64,000 nucleotides of DNA from Smittia aterrima (taxonomy: Eukaryota > Arthropoda > Insecta > Diptera > Chironomidae). Below the pieces are notes generated by a model. The model worked only from the letters and a program-made list of their open reading frames with translations, ran no database searches and was not told where the DNA came from. Where the stretch lies: contig CP093830.1 in assembly GCA_033063855.1 (NCBI GenBank), positions 19,344,854 through 19,408,853 on the forward strand, written 5' to 3'. The first letter of the stretch is position 1; the number at the start of each line of letters is the position of its first letter. This document shows, one piece after another, positions 11,932 through 23,844 of the stretch. The position numbers and the translations under genes are program-made.

Positions 11932-13242
11932 TTAGTTTCTCGTTTTTAACAGCGCAAAAAGTGAATAAGTGAATTGCAAAATCTGAAAAGAAAAATTTTC
12001 ATTATCATAAAGTTTAATAAAACATTTTCTAATCAAACCTTCAACAAAGTCTCCAAGTCAACAGAGTTGAAGATTCCGTTGAAACCTTTGATTCGCTGAG
12101 CCATGATTAAAATCATGAGAAGATCTTTTCGATGTCTTGCGCCCTGTGAATACCATTCAACTTCGTAGAGAGCGGCGACTAATCGCTCAACACACAAATT
12201 AACGCGATTTCCCATCCAACAGTAAACAGAAAGTTGCGAGAATGTTAAACAAATCAACGCAAAAATCGTCATGGATCCAAACATATCGGAGCTCAAAGTG
12301 TAGAAACACATGCAGAAGATGAGTGAGGATGCAGAAAAGTCAACCAGAAAGCTCACTCTGAACATTCTTCGAGCTTTTCTTAAAAACTCTCTGACGCGGT
12401 AACTCTTTTCGATTGTTTTTCTCACTTCATCATCTGTCTCGCCTAAATTTTCACTTCGAACAAACATTTTCTGTGCTTGCAATGTCAAAGTCTCAATTTC
12501 CCAGCACGAAAAGTTCATGACCATCAGTTTCAATCCAGAGTATGTATAGAAAACAATTCCTGCGAAAACCACAACAAAGTCGTGGAACAAACAGTTCAAG
12601 ATCCAATTGAACGACAGGAACGAGTCGATTGGCAAAAAAACGATGTAAAAGTTGTAAGGCAATTGATATTCATTGAATTTGAAGAAAAAAACTCCAATCA
12701 TCACGAATCCAAGGAGACAACAAACTCCGACAAAACTGACAAGCACAACCATTAATTCTCTCTTCGCGTATCCGACTGTCAGAGACCAATTTTCGTCGGT
12801 CTTTTGCACAGACATTCTGTAAAAATTAAATTATTATCTTTACTTTTTATGTAGAAGAGCTTTTACCTGTTTTCGATCATTTCATCAGTCAAAGCTCCAA
12901 AGTTTTGTCTTAATCGAGTCAATAGCATCAAGTAAGTGATGTGACGTGAAACTTGACAAAAAATCGCTGATAATTCAGTCAGATCAGCCAGCGTCAAATA
13001 TTTATTTGCGAAGAACCCGTAAATTGAGATGACTGTCACAAAACTCAACTGCGAGATTAAAATCCTGATGAACCTGGGAACAAATCTTTTTAATCAAGTT
13101 TTCACTCAAACTTTGTGGTAATTTTTATTTACAATTTCGTGAATTTTCCATCGATTCCGATTGGATCTAAAATTCTCCACGCAAACTTCACAATTTTAAC
13201 GATTCTTCGAACAGAAACAACTGAATCTTCGCTGGAGTTCAT
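11932..13242 (-). CDS. Odorant receptor (7tm_6), intact, OR-1
   Basis: Exons on the minus strand are 13242-13133 (110 nt), 13073-12867 (207), 12816-12039 (778) and 11982-11932 (51), giving 381 residues, usual for an insect OR. The start is the ATG at 13242-13240 (MNSSEDSVVSVRRI). The Met at MSVQKTDENW is internal, because the splice completes an AGA codon just before it. Insect OR hallmarks are the C-terminal run WYSQ..RHRKDLLMILIMAQRIKGFNG followed by the short last exon LQFTYSLFALL. Hydrophobic segments include VVLVSFVGVCCLLGFVMIGV, VVFAGIVFYTY and FSLVDFSASSLIF-like TM5. The protein should pair with the OR co-receptor in olfactory neurons; the ligand is unknown. Introns are 59, 50 and 56 bp. 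Its upstream flank resembles that of OR-4. Confidence 0.88.
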
Positions 13243-13500
13243 AACTGATATTCCTCACTGCAATAGCTTTAGAAACTTTATGCTTTGACTTATTGAAAAT
13301 TTTCTCTTTCCTCCTTGATTTGCCTATCAATCAATTTCCTGTAACTATAACTGTTGTTCACTCTATTGAAATGTATGAGTTGCTTTGTCAAGGAGTTTAC
13401 AGTAACAGTCAAGTAGTTAAAATGTTCGCCTCTAATAAGTATTTTACAGAATGACGTAAGTATATATGTAACTTATTAAATTATAAGAAGAATTCTATGT
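13243..13500. promoter_or_regulatory. Upstream flank of OR-1
   Basis: About 210 bp upstream of the OR-1 ATG are shared with the flank upstream of OR-4 (20501-20825). Common blocks are CTGCAATAGCTT, TTCTCTTTCCTCCTTGATTTG, GATGTATGAGTTGCTTTGTCAA, GAGTTTACAG and ATTTTACAGAATGACGT-like sequence. The other minus-strand ORs carry a different upstream type. It is a likely promoter region, inferred from conservation between paralogues only; no TATA box was assigned. Confidence 0.4.
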
Positions 13501-13508
13501 AACTTATT

Positions 13509-14342
13509 AGGGTTTTCATCCCTCGGATGAAAAACCCTATTATGGCCGCTTTGTCCGTGGTCCGTTATTGAAATAACTCGAGAACGCAATGAGCTAGCGG
13601 ATTAATTTTTTCACCAGTCGATAGAGAATTTTAATTGAGAAAAAAACTTTTGAGGATTTTTGGCTAGCTCATCAAAATCAGGCCCACGGGCCCAAAACCT
13701 GGAATCTCCATACAAAAAGTCGAATTTTGCTTGTGATTCGATTTTCTCGAGAACGGAAGCAGCTACTTTCGGTTTTTGCCATTTAGTTCTATTTATGAAT
13801 GAGACGAAAACTTCCTTAGATGGACTTGATAGCTCAAGTGGTACGGGCCCACGGGGCTGGAGTCTGGTGAGCTCCATACAAATTTTTCAAACTTTTTCGA
13901 TTTGTTCAGATTTCTTAACATTTTCGCTGACACTTCTTCACGAGAAATGTTCAGCGTGCTCATACGAATGCTTGGATTCCAGAGCTGACCAGATATGAGT
14001 CCACCTTCGACCAGCGCCAAGTGAAACTTCTTTCCCTTTGACATTTTGACTATGACGTCTTTACATGAAATGATCAGCTCGTCACGACTAAGCGATAAAT
14101 CCCAGAAAATCCATGTTCCACACATTAAATCCACCTCTGGCGAGCTCAGAGTGGAACTTCGTTCCCTCTGGAGTTAAAGCATTGATATGTTCACAAAAAA
14201 TGTTAAACTGGTCAAGATAAAGCAAAAATCCTAGAAAATCTTAGCTCCACACATTGGATCCACCTCTGGTGAGCTCACAGTGGCACTTCGTTCCCTTTAA
14301 GTAAAATGTCCCCTGTAACCAGTCCAACGGATGAAAAACCCT
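13509..14342. mobile_element. 834-bp element with hairpin terminus
   Basis: The left end forms a 30-bp hairpin (AGGGTTTTCATCC, CTCG, GATGAAAAACCCT). The right end (GGATGAAAAACCCT to 14342) is its inverted copy. Just inside the left end are ATTATGGCCGCTTTGTCCGT and ATAACTCGAGAACGCAA. The 44.2-kb element has the same architecture: hairpin, then GGGGCCGG, then GTCCGT, then CTCGAGAACG. Two diverged internal copies of a roughly 130-bp unit occur at about 14040-14300 (each with CACACATT.AATCCACCTCTGG.GAGCTC). Frames inside do not look like a transposase. It is non-autonomous; the superfamily was not recognised. Confidence 0.55.
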
Positions 14343-14623
14343 ACAGTAAGTTCGGTACGAACTGCTACTGCCACTTGTTAAATTAATATTTGAAAAGGAT
14401 TCCAGTTTGAAGTTTTCTTATTGTAAAACCAGTTAAAGTAGATTTTATTATTCATATTGTGCTTTGGTTATATCCAAACTAAAATTATTTATGAAATAAT
14501 TTGGAATTACTATAATTTAATCAAATAAGTTTGATGGGCCAACTATTTAGTAGCCGAGTCCATTTGAAGATTTTAGTTGTAGTAAAGTCTCTTTCGATTA
14601 AACAACTAAGTGAAATAATTTCA

Positions 14624-15968
14624 ATGAATTCTATTGAAAACGACAATAAATGGATAAAAGGAATCAACCAGGTGGTGAATTACGGTTGGGAAACCTTGGA
14701 TCCAATCGGAGTCGATGGGAAATTTACAAAATGGTAAAAATTTTTTATTTAAATCAAGGAGTAATTGAGGAAGGATTTTCCAGGTTCTACACATTCATAA
14801 TAGCACAATTGAGTTTCTTATCATGTGTTTTGAGCTACGGCTTTTCCATTAATCCGACTACAGGTCATTTGACTGAGCTTGCAGCCATTTTCAGTAAAAA
14901 TATATTTTTGTATGTAAACTTCAAGTTCTAATTAAATTCTTAGTTCAGGTATTTCGGCACGTCGTGTACTTGATATTGCTGATTTGCTTCAGAAAAAGAA
15001 TTAAAGTAATGATAGACAAGGCCAACAAACAAAGGTGAGAAATTAATTATTGAATTACTTTCTATAAATTTAAATATTTGATTTCAGAATCCAAGTGCAG
15101 ACTTCTGATGAAAATTGGCCGCTGACGATTGATTACGCAAAAACTGAATTTGTTTTGGCAGTTGTCGGTTTCATTGGAATTTATTCGTTTGTTGCGTTTT
15201 TGATGTTTGGAGTGTTTCTCTTCGAATTTAACGAGTACAATTTGCCATACCGATTTCAATTTATTTTCCTGCCCATCGACGAATTTCTTTCACCCAATTG
15301 GACCATCAATTATATTTTTCAAGTCTCATTCATCGCTATCACGGTCGCTCTTGTCTACATTTACTCCGGATCTATTTTGGTGTTGATAAATCATTCATGT
15401 TGGGAAGTAGATTCCCTGAGATTGCAAGTGGCGAAACTGTTTCAAAACGATCATTCCTTGGAGCAACAAGACGAACAAATAAGAATAACAATTGAAAAGA
15501 GTTATCAAGTGATGGACTGGTTGAATGAATCTCGGGAAGTTTTGCGCTTCAGCTTCTTATCCGACTTTTCGATGTCATCATTTGTTTTCTGCATGTGCTT
15601 GTACACCTTAAGCTTAAATCTTTTCGGATCAGTTGCGTTGTTTGTTATCATTTCTGTTGTATCATCACAACTTTCACTTCTCTGTTGGATGGGAAATCGA
15701 GTTAATGTTCGGATCGAGCAATTGGTCGCCACAATTTATGACGTCGATTGGTACACACAGAATGCCAGGCATCAAAAAGATCTTCTCATGATCTTAATCA
15801 TGGCTCAACGATTGAAAGGTTACAACGGAATCTTCAACACAGTTGACTTGCAGACTTTGCAAAAGGTTTGAAACTGATATTTTAGTTTTGTAATGATAAC
15901 GAAAGATTTTCTTCCAGATTCTACAATTTACTTATTCGCTTTTTACTTTGTTGAAAACGACAAACTAA
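14624..15968 (+). CDS. Odorant receptor (7tm_6), intact, OR-2
   Basis: Five exons, 14624-14733, 14784-14893, 14944-15034, 15088-15865 and 15918-15968, give 379 residues. The start is MNSIENDNKWIKGINQ at 14624. The domain run matches the minus-strand ORs: HLTELAAIF, then QVFRHVVYLILL, TSDENWPLTIDYAK, a long TM3-TM6 exon, DVDWYTQNARHQKDLLMILI and a last exon LQFTYSLFTLL. Unlike the minus-strand copies, exon 2 is split by a 50-bp phase-1 intron after AAIF. It should act as a ligand-selective subunit with the OR co-receptor in olfactory neurons. It belongs to a clade with OR-3, which lies about 0.9 kb downstream in the same direction. All splice sites are canonical and no lesion was seen. Confidence 0.87.
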
Positions 15969-16592
15969 GCTGACTGAAATCAAATCAATATTGAATGAAA
16001 TAGTCCACCGGGTAGGGTAATTCATGGATATTTTAAATTTGAAAGAGCGGATTAAAATATTTAGATAAGTTGGCTCTCAATACTTAGCAAGCTATCATTA
16101 CACAAGACCCTTTAGATTGGTACAAGCTTCATGAAGTCGCAATAATACCAAAGCACATGAATCCATTAAATTGCTCGTTAATAAATTTCTTTACTATTGA
16201 TTATAATGTTCGAACATTGTTCCTTAAAATGTGATAGACTAAACAAAAAATAAAAAATACGTGTTATTGAAATATTTACATTTGAAGAACGATTCTTGCT
16301 CAGCTCAAACCTAACATTGTAAACTGAAACAGAAAGTAGCGTCTAAGTTTGAATTATTAAGATTAAATCGAATAGAGAATAAAATATTTAAAGTTGAAGT
16401 CATTCATTGGCAGGAATATTTATTTCAGTGCATCACATCATATAGGTTGATGTCCGAAGTCGAATTCTTATTCTCGTTACCCGAGGTCAAAGTTTCAGCC
16501 ATCGTCAAGGACGATACCTAATCAGACATAATTCTCAGAGGGTAATCATCATTTTTCCTGAATTATTTACATCAAATAATATTTATCTTGTA

Positions 16593-16672
16593 AATTATTC
16601 ATGTTAAGAAATTGATTCGCTGAGGTTGCAAACAGCAAAACTGTTTCGAAATATTGATTTTTGGGAACTAAA
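16593..16672 (+). pseudogene. Odorant receptor fragment
   Basis: About 80 bp (TTATTCATGTTAAGAAATTG, then GATTCGCTGAGGTTGCAAAC and AAACTGTTTCGAAATATTGA) align with the middle of exon 3 of OR-2 and OR-3, the segment encoding DSLRLQVAKLFRN. No neighbouring OR sequence remains on either side. It is a decayed duplicate between the two plus-strand genes. Confidence 0.6.
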
Positions 16673-16838
16673 TTTACATTTTCAAAATAAATTACGATAA
16701 TTTTCTAAATTTTATAGCCTAATTATTTATGAGACAATTTTTGAATATCATGATTTGGTTTTTATATTTCTATATTGACACAAGGCTTTCGGCTAAGCTT
16801 GTTCGATCCTCTGTTTACTACCAAAGTGAGCCATTAAA

Positions 16839-18176
16839 ATGAATTCAAAAGAAAACGACAACAAATGGATCGAAGCAATAAACAAAATTGTGAATTACGG
16901 TTGGCAAACCTTGGATTCAATCAGAGTCGATGGGAAATTTACAAAATGGTAAAATTATTACTTTTAAATGAGAAGTGATCGAGAAAGTAATTTTCCAGGT
17001 TTAAGTCATTCATAATAACACAATTGAGTTTTCTATCATTTGTTACGAGTTATTGCTTTTCAATGATCCTGACCATGGCTCATTTGACTGAGCTTGCAGC
17101 AATTTACAGTAAAAATATATTTTCAAAAGGAAACTTCAAATTTTAATTAAATTTTTAGTTCAAGTATTTCGACACGTCGTGTATTTGATTTTGCTGATTT
17201 ACTTCAGAAAGAAAATGAAATCTATGATTGATAAGACAACCAAAGAGAGGTGAAACATTTTTTCCGTTACGACAAAGTTTAATGTTCTTTCGATTTCAGA
17301 ATCCTCGCGCAGCCTTCTGATGATAATCGGTCGCTAACAATTAACTACGCAAAAAGTGAATTTGTTTTGGCAGTTATCGCTTTCATTGGAATTTATTCGT
17401 TTGTTGCGATTTTGATATTTGGCGTATTCCTTTTTGAGTTCAACGAGTACAATTTGACATACAGATTTCAACTAATTTTTCTGCCCATCGAATCATTCTT
17501 ATCATTCAATTGGATCATCAATTATATTTATCAAGTCACATTCATATTTTTTACATCGACTCTCTTCTATGTGTACTCCGGATACAACTTAGTGTTGATG
17601 AACTATTCATGTTGGAAAGTAGATTCGCTGAGATTGCAAGTGGCGAGACTGTTTCGAAACGATGATTCTTTGGAGCAACATAACGAGAAAATAAGAAAAA
17701 CTATTGAAAAGAGTTATCAAGTGATGGACTGGCTGAATGAATCCCGGGCAGTTTTACGCTTGGGCTTCTTATCCGACTTCTCGATGTCATCGTTCGTTTT
17801 CTGCATGTGCTTGTACACCTTGAGCTTAAATGTGTTTGAATCATTTACAATATTTCTCATCATTTCTTGTGTGTCATCGCAACTTTCAATTCTTTGTTTC
17901 ATGGGAAATCGAGTTAATGTTCGCCTCAATTGGTCGCCTCAATTTATGACGTCGATTGGTACACACAGAGCGCTAGACATCAAAAAGATCTTCTCATGAT
18001 CCTAATCATGGCTCAACGATTAAAAGGCTACAACGGAATCTTCAACTCAGTTGACTTGCAGACTTTGCAAAAGGTTTGAAACTGATATTTTAGTTTTGTA
18101 ATGATAACGAAAGCCTTTCTTTCAGATTTTTCAATTTACTTTTTCGCTTTTTACTTTGTTGAAAACGACAAACTAA
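16839..18176 (+). pseudogene. Odorant receptor with 4-bp frameshift, OR-3
   Basis: The five-exon plan of OR-2 is complete: 16839-16948, 16999-17108, 17159-17249, 17300-18073 and 18126-18176, with good splice sites. Exon 3 is 774 nt instead of 778. Relative to OR-2, four bases are missing just after MGNRVNVR (about 17922), so the frame runs into LNWSPQFMTSIG and stops at 17999. The correct frame resumes unchanged after the deletion (DWYTQSARHQKDLLMILI-type end, then FQFTFSLFTLL). No other lesion is visible, so the loss is recent, or the deletion is an assembly error or a segregating allele. If translated, the product would lack TM7 and the conserved C-terminus needed for co-receptor pairing. 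Confidence 0.8.
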
Positions 18177-19184
18177 GCTGACTGAAATAAATTTTAGAAG
18201 AATCAAAGCAGTTTTTAGTCAATCACTTTACATTAATTAATATTTTATTAACGTGAATTTATGAATTATTAATCTTCTTACGAAGAACATTAACAGACTT
18301 TTCTCGTTTTATGGATTGCAAAACAGCAATTTAGAAATCTGTGCAAATGTTATTTTGAAAATACTGAACACTAAAATGCCTTTTAAATCATTTGTGAAAA
18401 TTTAAATATTTCTCTTAAATTGATACCTCTCACACATTTAATAATTTGGAGTATTAAAGAAGTCTTCAGTAAGATGAATTCCTGAATAAAGGAACGAACA
18501 AAGGAGAATCCAATTAAAATTAGAACTCTAAATGATAGCGTGTTGACTTAGCCTACACGAACCACCAAAAGAGCAAAAATTTATAAGAAAGAAGAAGGAA
18601 CCACAAGAATTAAAAAGAATAAACAGGAACCTACAAAATTTACGATCGTTTCTTCTTGATTCTTCATTCTTTTCAATTCCTGTGGTTTCTTGTAAATTCT
18701 TTTTTTTATTGGGAGTTAAATGGATAAAGGGAATGTGATTTTTTTTTGGAAAAGGGGAAATGCATGTCATGTGAATTTCGTGCGAGAGTCTTGTTAATTT
18801 TTAATGTGAAATACATCAGATACTTATAGTGACTTTCATTTAAGTTTCATGTGTGAAAATCTAGTGAATCCGATGAAAATATTTTCTATGATTCATTAAC
18901 TTCTTCTGACATTAACGTCGCAATACTTGACCCATTTTAAGCGCATGTGATTTAATTCTTAATAAAATTTTCTACGCGGAGTGATGTGCACCTTCTGCTT
19001 CCACCCTTGGTTTGTCTAATATCACTTAAAGACTTTGCAACTGTGATTCTCACTATCACAAAGGCCGAAAAGCTTTTTCTAGCGAGATACTTCTTTCTCC
19101 ATCTTTGAACCAATTCTTATTAAATTTCCATTTAGACAATAAGTGTTGAGATTGATAACAGTTTTCGGTGAGAGCAACAACATT
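18177..19184. other. Intergenic repeat DNA between OR-3 and OR-4
   Basis: 18177-18530 is AT-rich with nothing recognisable. 18585-18700 holds a foldback (GGAACCACAAGAATTAAAAA against TTTTCAATTCCTGTGGTTTC), related to ones at 28300-28366 and 34319-34385. From about 18750 it is block B, the 3' flank of OR-4. Confidence 0.5.
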
Positions 19185-20500
19185 TTAGTTTCTCGTTTGT
19201 AGCAACGCAAAAAGCGAATAAGTGAATTGCAAAATCTGAAAAGAAAAATCTTCATTATCACAAAGTTTAACTAAACATTTCTAATCAAACCTTTAACAAA
19301 GTCTCCAAGTCAACAGAGTTGAAGATTCCGTTGAAACCTTTGATTCGCTGAGCCATGATTAGGATCATGAGAAGATCTTTTCGATGTCTTGCACTCTGTG
19401 AATACCATTCAACGTCGTAGAGAGTGGCGACTAATCGCTCAATACACAGATTAACGCGATTTCCCATCCAACAGTAAACAGAGAGTTGCGATAATGTCAA
19501 ACAAATGATCGCAAAAATCGTCATGGATCCAAATACATCTGAGCTCAAAGTGTAGAAACACATGCAGAAGATGAGTGAGGATGCAGAAAAGTCAACCAAA
19601 AAGCTCACTCTGAACATTCCTCGAGCTTTATTCAAAAACTCCATCACGCGATAACTTTTTTCAATTGTTTTTCTCACTTCGTCATCTGTCTCGCCTAAAT
19701 TTTCACTTCGAACAAACATTTTCTGTGCTTGCAATGTCAAAGTTTCGATTTCCCAGCACGAAAAGTTCATGACCATCAGTTTCAATCCAGAGTAAGTGTA
19801 GAAAAGAATCAATGTAAAGGCTATAAGAAAGTCGTGAAACAAACAGTTCAAAATCCAATTGAAAGAGAGGTACGAGTCGACCGGCAAGAAAACGATGTAA
19901 AAGTTGTACGGCAATTGATATTCATTGAATTTGAAGAAAAAAACTCCAAATATCAAGAAGCCAAAGAGACAACATACTCCGACAAAACTAACAAGCACGG
20001 CCATTAATTCCCTCTTCGCGTATCCGACTGTCAGAGTCCAATTATCGTCGGTCTTTTGCAAAGACATTCTGTAAAAAATAAATTAATATCTTTACTTTTT
20101 AAATTTTTAAATAGAAGAGCTTTCACCTATTTTCGATCATTTCGTCAGTCAAAGCTCTAAAGCTTTGTCTTAATCGAGTCAATATCATCAAGTAAATGAT
20201 GTGACGTGAAACTTGACCAAAACACGCTGATAATTCAGTCAGATCTGCCAGCGTCAAATATTTATTTCCGAAGAATCCGTAAATCGGAATGACAATCACA
20301 AAACTCAACTGCGAGATTAAAATCCCGATGAACCTGGGAAGAAACAATTTTAATCAAGTTTTCACTCAAACTTTGCGGAGATTGTTTTACAATTTTGTGA
20401 ACTTTCCATCGCTTCCGATTGGATCTAAAATCCTCCACGCAAACTTCACAATTTCAACGATTCGTCGAACAGGAACAATTGAATATTCGCTGGAGTTCAT
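19185..20500 (-). CDS. Odorant receptor (7tm_6), intact, OR-4
   Basis: Minus-strand exons are 20500-20391 (110 nt), 20333-20127 (207), 20068-19291 (778) and 19235-19185 (51), 381 residues. The plan and lengths equal OR-1. The sequence is close to OR-1 (LQKTDDNWTLTVGYAKREL, CCLFGFLIFGVFFFKFNEYQ, NFSCWEIETLTLQAQKMF) and ends LQFTYSLFALLQTRN. It differs mainly in the second hydrophobic block (DFLIAFTLILFYTYSG against DFVVVFAGIVFYTYSG in OR-1), a segment where the paralogues vary most. The upstream flank is OR-1 type. Splice sites are canonical and no lesion was found. The expected role is an olfactory receptor subunit; the ligand is unknown. Confidence 0.87.
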
Positions 20501-21210
20501 ACTTGATCTTCTTTACTGCAATAGCTTCAATGAACGACTATCGGCTGAACTTAAAAATAATTTACGGTAGCTTCTGCATTACATGCGTGGTCTCAAACTT
20601 TCCACTACGGCGCATGTAATTTTATTTATAATAATGAAGTTTTATGCATTGATTTATGAGAAATTTCTCTTTCCTCCTTGATTTGTCTATCAAGCGATTG
20701 GCTATATTTGTAACTGTGGTTCAATTGCGATGTATGAGTTGCTTTGTCAATGAGTTTACAGCAACAGTCTAGTAGTTACAATGTTCGCCTTTCACGAGTG
20801 TTTTACAGAATGACGTGAGTATCGCACTTGGTCGGCAGTATAACACAAGTTGTCCTGCTTTTCTGTTTTTATTTAACGGCTGCTCTACTCCTTTAGTGCG
20901 GACGATTTTGAAAGTGAAACAGAAACCTTTCGTATGGAATTGCATTTTACGTAACCGAAAAAGCTATTGAACGATGAAAACGAAATGAGATAAATATTAA
21001 AATCGATAAAGAAAACAAGTTTTTGCATTTATTTACTACTTTTCACATTTGATTTTCATCATTAATTTTATCATAAATTAAACAAAATAAAAGCTCTAGG
21101 CTCTGTTTGAGTTTAACGGTTGCTCCATACAAATAAACGTAAGTACGTAACTTACGTAACGAATCTGTTCGGTAAAGGGAAAATTTAAAAGAAATTCAAA
21201 CAAAGCTTAT
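20501..21210. other. Upstream flank of OR-4 and unexplained spacer
   Basis: 20501-20825 is the putative promoter flank shared with OR-1. It also contains GCTTCTGCATTACATGCGTG and a near-inverted copy ending CGGCGCATGTAAT around 20568-20620. 20826-21210 has no gene. A piece near 21150-21178 (complement of CCGAACAGATTCGTTACGTAAG) recurs in the first IR intron at about 44160-44182. Confidence 0.45.
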
Positions 21211-21460
21211 ATAAAATTCACACGTTTTTGATAAATAAAACTGCACTCGACAGCAAAAAACGGTAAAGAATAATTTCAACGATACCTTATCTGAGGTAAG
21301 TTATTTGGAGAGATTAAAAGAACAGTTCTTTTAATTCTTTTAATTCAATTCTTTTAATCTCTCCAAATAACTTACCACAGATAAGGTATCGTTGAAATTA
21401 TTCTTTACCGTTTTTTGCTGTCGATTGCAGTTTTATTTATCAAAAACGTGTGAATTTTAT
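21211..21460. repeat. Near-perfect hairpin, 112-bp arms, 26-bp loop
   Basis: The left arm is 21211-21322 (starts ATAAAATTCACACGTTTTTG). The right arm is 21349-21460, its reverse complement with only about two mismatches noted (CACTCGACAGC against GCTGTCGATTG, and CTGAGGTAAG against CTTACCACAG). The loop is made of TTCTTTTAA repeats. Arms this similar imply a recent origin or gene-conversion upkeep. A transcript would fold into a long duplex suitable for Dicer-2. It may instead be a foldback transposon; no target duplication was identified. Confidence 0.85.
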
Positions 21461-21708
21461 GTGAATAAAGTTTATTCAAAAAATCCTCGTTCATGTGTTC
21501 CTTCTGACATCAGCGTGAATCACACTACTTCACACAAAACTTCACCCATTTTCAGCGCATGTGATTTAATTTTTAATGAAATTTTCTACTCGGATTGATG
21601 TGAACTTTTTGTTTCTTCCCTTGCGTTGTCTATCGACAAAGGGACTGTGTTTGTCACTAAGATTTTCTTTATTGAAGTTACTGGAAAGCTTTTTACAGCT
21701 TTCTGTTA

Positions 21709-21850
21709 GTAAACAGAAAGTTGCGATAATGTTAAACAAGTGATCGCAAGAAACGAAATGGATCCAAATATATCGGAGCTCAAAGTGTAGTAACACATGC
21801 AGGAGATGAGTGAGGATGCAGAAAAGTCAACCAAAAAGCTCACTCTGAAG
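21709..21850 (-). pseudogene. Odorant receptor fragment (TM5-TM6)
   Basis: On the minus strand this encodes FRVSFLVDFSASSLISCMCY through YTLSSDIFGSIS to TLSQLSVY, matching the middle of OR exon 3. It ends where WMGNRV should follow. Both sides are unrelated or repeat DNA. A partial block B (21540-21620) precedes it, so a whole OR unit once lay here and collapsed by deletion. Confidence 0.75.
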
Positions 21851-22538
21851 TTCAGAGTCTTAAAATTATTTCGAGAATATAAAAACAGATTAATCGGATT
21901 GGGCATCGCTCACGTAATTTAATGTTGAGTCAAATTTAGGTTTCATGTGAGTATTTTTCAGAGAAAAATGAAAAGGATAATTTTGAAAAGAAAGTTTCTT
22001 CTTAAATTTTGGGAATTCTTTTTATTTCCTGTACTTTTTGGTAAATTCTTTTTCTTTATTGTGTATTAAATGGATTAAGGAAATAGGATTTTTTGGAAAA
22101 GGGGGAAATGCATGTCATGTGATTTTCGTCTGCGATTCTTGTTAATTTTTAATGTGAAATACATCAGAATGAACTTGTAGTGACTTTCATTCAAGTTTCA
22201 TGTGTGAAAATCAAGTGAATTTGATGAGAATATTTTCTATGATTCATTAGATTTTTCTGACATTAGCTTCACAATACTTGACCCATTTTCATCGCATGTG
22301 ATTTAATTTTTAATGAAATTTTCTACGCGGAGTGATGTGAACTTTCTGCTCCCTTCTTTGGTTTGTCTAATAACAGAGGGACTTCCTCTCTATTGCAGTG
22401 GCCGAGAAGCTTTTCCTAGGGAGTTGATATCCTCTTTCTCCGTCATTGAACCAATTCTTAATGAATTCCCAATGAATTTCATTTAAGACAAAAAAAGGGT
22501 TGATACTGATAACAGCTTGCGGTGAGAGCAACAACGTC

Positions 22539-23844
22539 TTAGTTTCTCGTTTGTAGCAACGCAAAAAGCGAATAAGTGAATTGCAAAATCTGAAAAGAAA
22601 AATCTTCATTATCACAAAGTTTAATTAAACATTTCTAAATATACTTTCAACAAAGTCTCCAAATCAACAGAGTTGAAGATTCCGTTGAAACCTTTAATTC
22701 GTTGAGCCATGATTAGAATCATGAGAAGATCTTTTCGATGTCTTGCGCTCTGTGAATACCATTCAACGTCGTAGAGAGTGGCGACTAATCGCTCAACACA
22801 CAGATTAACACGATTTCCCATCCAACAGTAAACAGAAAGTTGCGAGAATATCAAACAAGTGATCATGAAAATCGTCATGGATCCAAACATATCGGAGCTC
22901 AAAGTGTAGAAACACATGCAAAAGATGAATGAAGATGTAGAAAAGTCAACCAAAAAGCTCACTCTGAACATTTCTCGAGCTTTTCTTAAAAACTCCATTA
23001 CTCGATAACTTTTTTCAATTGTTTTTCGCACTTCATCATCTGTCTCGCCTAAATTTTCACTTCGAACAAACATTTTCTGTGCTTGCAATGTCAAAGATTC
23101 GATTTCCCAGCACGAAAAGTTCAGGATCATCAGTTTTAATCCAGTGTAAGTGCATAAAATAGTTGATGCGGAAACCACAACAAAGTCCTGGAACAAGCAG
23201 TTCAAGATCCAATTGAACGAGAGGTACGAGTCGATAGGCAAGAAAACGATGTAAAAGTTGTACGGCAATTGATATTCATTGAATTTGATGAAAAAAACTC
23301 CAATCACAAAGAATGCAACAAGACAACAAAGTCCGACAAAACTGACAAGCACGGCAATCAATTCCCGTTTTGCGTATCCGACTGTCAAACTCCAATTGTC
23401 GTCGGTCTTTTGCACAGACATTCTGTAAAAATTAAAATATTATCTTTACTTTTTATGAAGAAGAGCTTTCACCTCTCTTCGATCATTTCATCAATCAGAG
23501 CTCCAAAGCTTTGTCTCAATCGAGTCAATATCATCAAGTAAATGATGTGACGTGAAACTTGACCAGAAAGCGCTAATAATTCAGTTAGATCAGCCAACGT
23601 CAAATATTTATTTCCAAAGAATCCGTAAATCGGAAGGACAATCGCAAAACTCAAATGCGCGATTAAAAACCTGATGAACCTGATAATAAATAATTCTTTT
23701 TAAGTTTTCACTCGATTTTGTGGAGACTTTTAATTACAATTTAGTGAACTTCCCATCGCTTCCGATTGGATCTAAAATCCTCCACGCAAACTTCAAACTT
23801 TTGACGACTCGTCGAATAGGCACTAAATCTTCACTGGAGTTCAT
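22539..23844 (-). CDS. Odorant receptor (7tm_6), intact, OR-5
   Basis: Minus-strand exons are 23844-23738 (107 nt), 23679-23473 (207), 23422-22645 (778) and 22589-22539 (51), 380 residues. The first exon is one codon shorter than in OR-1 and OR-4 (MNSSEDLVPIRRVVKSLKF). The exon 3 donor is AAA/GTATAT rather than AAG/GTTTGA but still canonical, keeping the Lys codon. The conserved C-terminus (ARHRKDLLMILIMAQRIKGF, LQFTYSLFALL) is present. The variable segment reads DFVVVSASTILCTYTGLKLM. The upstream flank is the second type, shared with OR-6 and OR-8. No lesion was seen. Confidence 0.87.

Noticed and set aside
12813..12815. ATG of MSVQKTD as the start of a 260-residue protein (and equivalents in other OR copies)
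   Set aside because: It is internal: upstream exons splice in frame to it, and OR-6 and OR-8 have TCT instead of ATG.
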